Shown: piece by piece, positions 61,056-64,000 of the stretch
Layout of the letters: each line of letters starts with the position of its first letter
Position numbering within the stretch: the stretch's first letter is position 1
Assembly: GCF_036014215.1 (NCBI RefSeq)
Contig: NZ_CP107921.1
Span: 682,001 to 746,000, forward strand
Source: Streptomyces sp. NBC_00440
GTDB lineage: Bacteria; Actinomycetota; Actinomycetes; Streptomycetales; Streptomycetaceae
Reading direction: 5' to 3'
Length of the DNA: 64,000 bases
Made by a program: the position numbers and the translations under genes
Notes under the pieces: model-generated
The model's input: only the letters and a program-made list of their open reading frames with translations
Told to the model about the DNA's origin: nothing
Database searches by the model: none

Positions 61056-64000
61056 ATGCAATCAACGCGATACGCACCGACCCGGAACGGATCGGCGGCA
61101 CGGCGCCTGAGGGACCGGTTGGGGACGGCTGCGCTCTGTTTCGCCCTCGCCGCCGGGGGATCTGTCACCGGGACTGTGGCGAGCGCGGACGCCGCCACGC
61201 AGCCGGCGGCGGCGTCCGACGCGACGCCGGGAGCGGGGACCGATCTGACGAAGCTGGTCAATCCGTTCATCGGGACCGAGAACGAGGGGCTGACCTTCCC
61301 CGCGGCGGGCGCACCGTTCGGCCTGGTGCAGGAGAGTCCGTTGATGAAGACGGCCGGCGGCACGGGGTGCGACAAGGAGTCGTCCGACACCGTCATGGGG
61401 TTCAGTCAGACGACGATCAACGGGTGCCGGTTCAATTACCTGCCGATGATGCCCACCACCGGAGAGGTGAGTTCGACCGATCCGGGGCAGTACGCGTCGA
61501 CCTTCAGCCATGAGAACGAGACGGCGAAGCCCGACTTCTACCGGACGAAGCTCGACAAGTACGGCGTGACCGCCTCCTTGACGGCGACCGCACGGACCGG
61601 GTGGCAGCAGTACACGTTCCCGCGGACGCGTCAGGCGAACGTACTGTTCAACGCCGGTGCAGGCGTGAGCGATTCCGAGATCCGCGTCGTCGGCAGCCGG
61701 ACGGTCGAGGGGTGGGTCGAGGATTCCAAGAAGACCTACTTCGTCGCCGAGCTCAGCCGGCCGTTCGCCTCGTACGGCACCTGGAAGGGCACCGAACGGA
61801 GCCCGGGTTCCCGCGAATCGGCCGCCAAGGGGTCCAACGGTGCGTGGGCGACGTTCGACACGACGAAGAACGACGCCCCCGTGGTCGCGAAGGTGGGGCT
61901 CTCCTTCACCGGACTCGACGGCGCGCACAAGAACCTCGCGACGGAGACGGGAAAGTTCGGCTTCGACTTCGACGCCGTGCACAAGGCGTTGAACGGCGAG
62001 TGGAACACCATGCTGCACAAGGCCGCGATCGGCGGTGGTGGGCATGACCAACAGGTCGCGTACTACACGGCGTTGTACCACTCCATGGTCGATCCGAACA
62101 TCATCGGTGACGTCGACGGCCGTTACGTCGGAGCCGACAAGAAGACCCACACCGCCAGGGGCTACACCCCGTACAGCAACTTCTCGCTGTGGGACACGTA
62201 CCGGACGCAGAACAAGCTCCTCGAAATGCTCGTTCCCAAGGTCGCACACGACATCGACATGTCGATCCTCGCGATCGCACGGGAGGGCGGCGCGCTTCCG
62301 CGCTGGTACCTGGAGAACGAGGAAGGCAACATCATGACCGGTGACCCGGTCACGCCGTTCCTGGTCGAGGGCTGGTCGAAGGGGTTGCTCACCGGTGCGG
62401 ACGCCGAAGAGGCGTACAAGTACCTCCGGGCGAACGCGACCGAGGTACCGCCCGCCGGCGTCCGCGAGAACGGGCGTGCCGGTGCCGCGTATTACGCGGA
62501 GCGCGGGTACATCCCCTACGGCCTCAACGTGAAGTCGAACGCCGACTGCGACGGCGGCACGAGCGGCAGCTGCTGCCCGACCAAGTCGAACGACAACGAC
62601 TGCTACTACGGCACGTCGGCAACGTTGGAGTACGCGGCGGCCGACGCGTCGCTGGCGCTGATGGCGAAGGGCCTCGGCCACACCGCCGACGCCATGATGT
62701 TCGCCGAGCGCGGGCAGGCGTACAAGAACGTCTTCGACCGGCAGACCAGCCAGTTCCGACCGCGTACCGCGGCCGACGGCACCTGGCTGACCCCGTACGA
62801 CCCGGTCACGAGCAACCACGCGCTGCACGAGCAGAACGCGAGCCAGTACCAGTGGCTGGTGCCCCAGGACCCGGCGGGGCTCATCGGCATGCTGGGCGGC
62901 AAGGACGCGACGAACAAGCGGCTCAACGACTTCTTCGCCTACGACGACCTCCTCACCGACCCGGAAGGAACCGCGCGCACGGCCTGGGTCAGCGACCCGT
63001 ACAACTACTACGACTCCACGAAGTACAACCCGAACAACGAGCCGAACCTCATCGCCCCGTACCTCTACGCGTGGACCGGGCAGCCCGGCAGCACCGCGAC
63101 CGTGGTCAAGGCGCAGGAGACCCTGTTCACGAACAGCCCCGGCGGCATCCCCGGCAACGACGACATGGGAGAGATGTCCTCCTGGTACGTCATGTCGTCG
63201 CTGGGGCTCTACCCCACGACCAGCGGCGGCAACTTCGACGTCCTCACCACGCCGCAGTTCCCGGACGCCCGGGTGCGGATCGGTGAGTACGGGAAGACGC
63301 AGGGCGGAACGCTGAGGATCTCCGCGCCCGACACCAGCATGGCCAACCGTTACGTCGCCTCCGCGACGGTGAACGGCAAGGCCTGGGACAAGGCGTGGGT
63401 CGACCAGGCCGACATCGCCCACGGCGGGCGCATCGACTACGCCCTGAGCACCAAACCCACCGCGTGGGCGACGGACGCGAAGGGCGCCCCGCCGTCGATC
63501 AGCACAACGCCGAATCCGCAGCGCCGGCTCAGCGCTCACGCAGGGCCGGACCAGGTCGTCATGGAGCCCACGGCGGATCGTGCGTCGCGGCAACAGGTCG
63601 ACCTGACGCTGCTGGCCACGGCTCCGCACACCGCGCGGGTCGCCGTGACCGCGAAGGCGCCCAAGGGCTGGTCGGTGTCCCCGGCCGGCACGACGGCGAC
63701 GGCCGAATCGGACGGGCTCCCCGCCCAGATGAACAAGCAGTTGCGGATCACCGCGCCGGCCGGGACCAAAGCGGGAACCTACAAGGTGAAGGTCTCCGCC
63801 GGACTCCCCGGAGCCACGCCGGTCGGGAAGACCGTCACCGTCGTGGTCCCGCGGGCCGGGGCGAACTGCGCCATCAAGACGGACACTTCGTGTGCCGTCG
63901 ACCTCAACGCCGCCTACAACAACGACGGCGTCGCCACGCTCGCCGCCCCGGGCGAGGGGGACTTCGACAGCACGGGTACGAGCTTCGCCGCCGACCAACT
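61056..64000 (+). CDS. secreted GH92 alpha-mannosidase with NEW3-type domain, cut by window end
   Basis: ATG 61056 has GGGAG upstream. The open frame has no stop before 64000 (981 codons). A signal peptide (LGTAALCFALAAGGSVTGTV then A-S-A-D-A) is followed by a GH92 catalytic region: LVNPFIGTENEGLTFPAAGA (family hallmark at the start of the mature protein), GYTPYSNFSLWDTYRTQNKL, SPGGIPGNDDMGEMSSWYVM and SSLGLYPTTSG. Catalytic acidic residues are in GNDDMGEMSSW. After about residue 840 a NEW3-like domain begins (ARVAVTAKAPKGWSVSPAGT). GH92 enzymes are calcium-dependent exo-alpha-mannosidases. It probably degrades fungal or plant mannans or N-glycans. Confidence 0.9.
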   Translation, partial: MQSTRYAPTRNGSAARRLRDRLGTAALCFALAAGGSVTGTVASADAATQPAAASDATPGAGTDLTKLVNPFIGTENEGLTFPAAGAPFGLVQESPLMKTAGGTGCDKESSDTVMGFSQTTINGCRFNYLPMMPTTGEVSSTDPGQYASTFSHENETAKPDFYRTKLDKYGVTASLTATARTGWQQYTFPRTRQANVLFNAGAGVSDSEIRVVGSRTVEGWVEDSKKTYFVAELSRPFASYGTWKGTERSPGSRESAAKGSNGAWATFDTTKNDAPVVAKVGLSFTGLDGAHKNLATETGKFGFDFDAVHKALNGEWNTMLHKAAIGGGGHDQQVAYYTALYHSMVDPNIIGDVDGRYVGADKKTHTARGYTPYSNFSLWDTYRTQNKLLEMLVPKVAHDIDMSILAIAREGGALPRWYLENEEGNIMTGDPVTPFLVEGWSKGLLTGADAEEAYKYLRANATEVPPAGVRENGRAGAAYYAERGYIPYGLNVKSNADCDGGTSGSCCPTKSNDNDCYYGTSATLEYAAADASLALMAKGLGHTADAMMFAERGQAYKNVFDRQTSQFRPRTAADGTWLTPYDPVTSNHALHEQNASQYQWLVPQDPAGLIGMLGGKDATNKRLNDFFAYDDLLTDPEGTARTAWVSDPYNYYDSTKYNPNNEPNLIAPYLYAWTGQPGSTATVVKAQETLFTNSPGGIPGNDDMGEMSSWYVMSSLGLYPTTSGGNFDVLTTPQFPDARVRIGEYGKTQGGTLRISAPDTSMANRYVASATVNGKAWDKAWVDQADIAHGGRIDYALSTKPTAWATDAKGAPPSISTTPNPQRRLSAHAGPDQVVMEPTADRASRQQVDLTLLATAPHTARVAVTAKAPKGWSVSPAGTTATAESDGLPAQMNKQLRITAPAGTKAGTYKVKVSAGLPGATPVGKTVTVVVPRAGANCAIKTDTSCAVDLNAAYNNDGVATLAAPGEGDFDSTGTSFAADQ

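Noticed and set aside
61062..63998. A 978-codon open frame on the minus strand
   Set aside because: It is antisense to the GH92 mannosidase, whose motifs are unmistakable. The antisense product is rich in Val/Arg/Gly without domains.

Overview
The window is high-GC DNA with GC-rich third codon positions, GTG and TTG starts, and many 1-4 nt stop/start overlaps. It also carries an AfsK-like kinase with a propeller domain, SpoIIE-type phosphatases and an LCP cell-wall ligase. Together these point to a soil or plant-associated streptomycete or close relative. No phage, IS element, CRISPR array or functional RNA gene was recognised.

Layout. 1-6.3 kb: partial LysR regulator, secreted phospholipase D-like protein, two-domain VOC protein, sulfatase, and a DGPF/YCII protein coupled to an ECF42-type sigma factor with a matching promoter. 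6.4-9.4 kb: PAS-GAF-PP2C-ATPase phosphatase and an unknown protein. 9.5-15.8 kb (minus): LysR, MHS-type transporter, M20 amidohydrolase, DUF1028, RidA and a flavin monooxygenase, apparently a catabolic cassette. 16-22.3 kb: small secreted protein, GNAT, then SnoaL-like protein plus amidase, APC permease plus cyclic amidohydrolase, and the divergent GntR regulator. 23.2-25.8 kb: FixJ-like response regulator, 98-aa unknown, soluble PAS histidine kinase. 25.9-34.1 kb: iacA-B-C-D-E-F-G-like genes followed by catB-catA-catC. 34.1-39 kb: LCP protein, enolase-superfamily sugar-acid dehydratase, truncated LysR remnant, phosphotransferase, methyltransferase. 39-46 kb: antiporter, DUF2254, LapA-like and DUF202 membrane proteins, AidB-like dehydrogenase and TetR. 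46-51 kb: second SpoIIE-type phosphatase, AfsK-like kinase. 51-57 kb: internally deleted macrolide-type glycosyltransferase, Vat-like acetyltransferase, TetR, HhH-GPD protein, P450, phosphotransferase. 57-64 kb: glycerophosphodiesterase with an ABC importer, divergent from a GH92 mannosidase cut by the window end.

The centrepiece is the 17-34 kb region. It looks like a complete actinobacterial indole-3-acetic acid (auxin) catabolic locus: flavin monooxygenase and reductase, Rieske oxygenase with its reductase, SDR, amidase and SnoaL-like protein would lead to catechol, and catA/B/C take catechol to the beta-ketoadipate route. A 17-bp imperfect palindrome close to GTAGGGGAAATCCTTAC occurs before the response regulator, before iacA and before the amidase, with a weaker copy before the flavin monooxygenase. 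Each copy has a degenerate partner about two helical turns away. This suggests one two-component regulon spanning four transcription units. The pathway and regulon assignments are inference from family resemblance and motif matching by eye; no database search was run.
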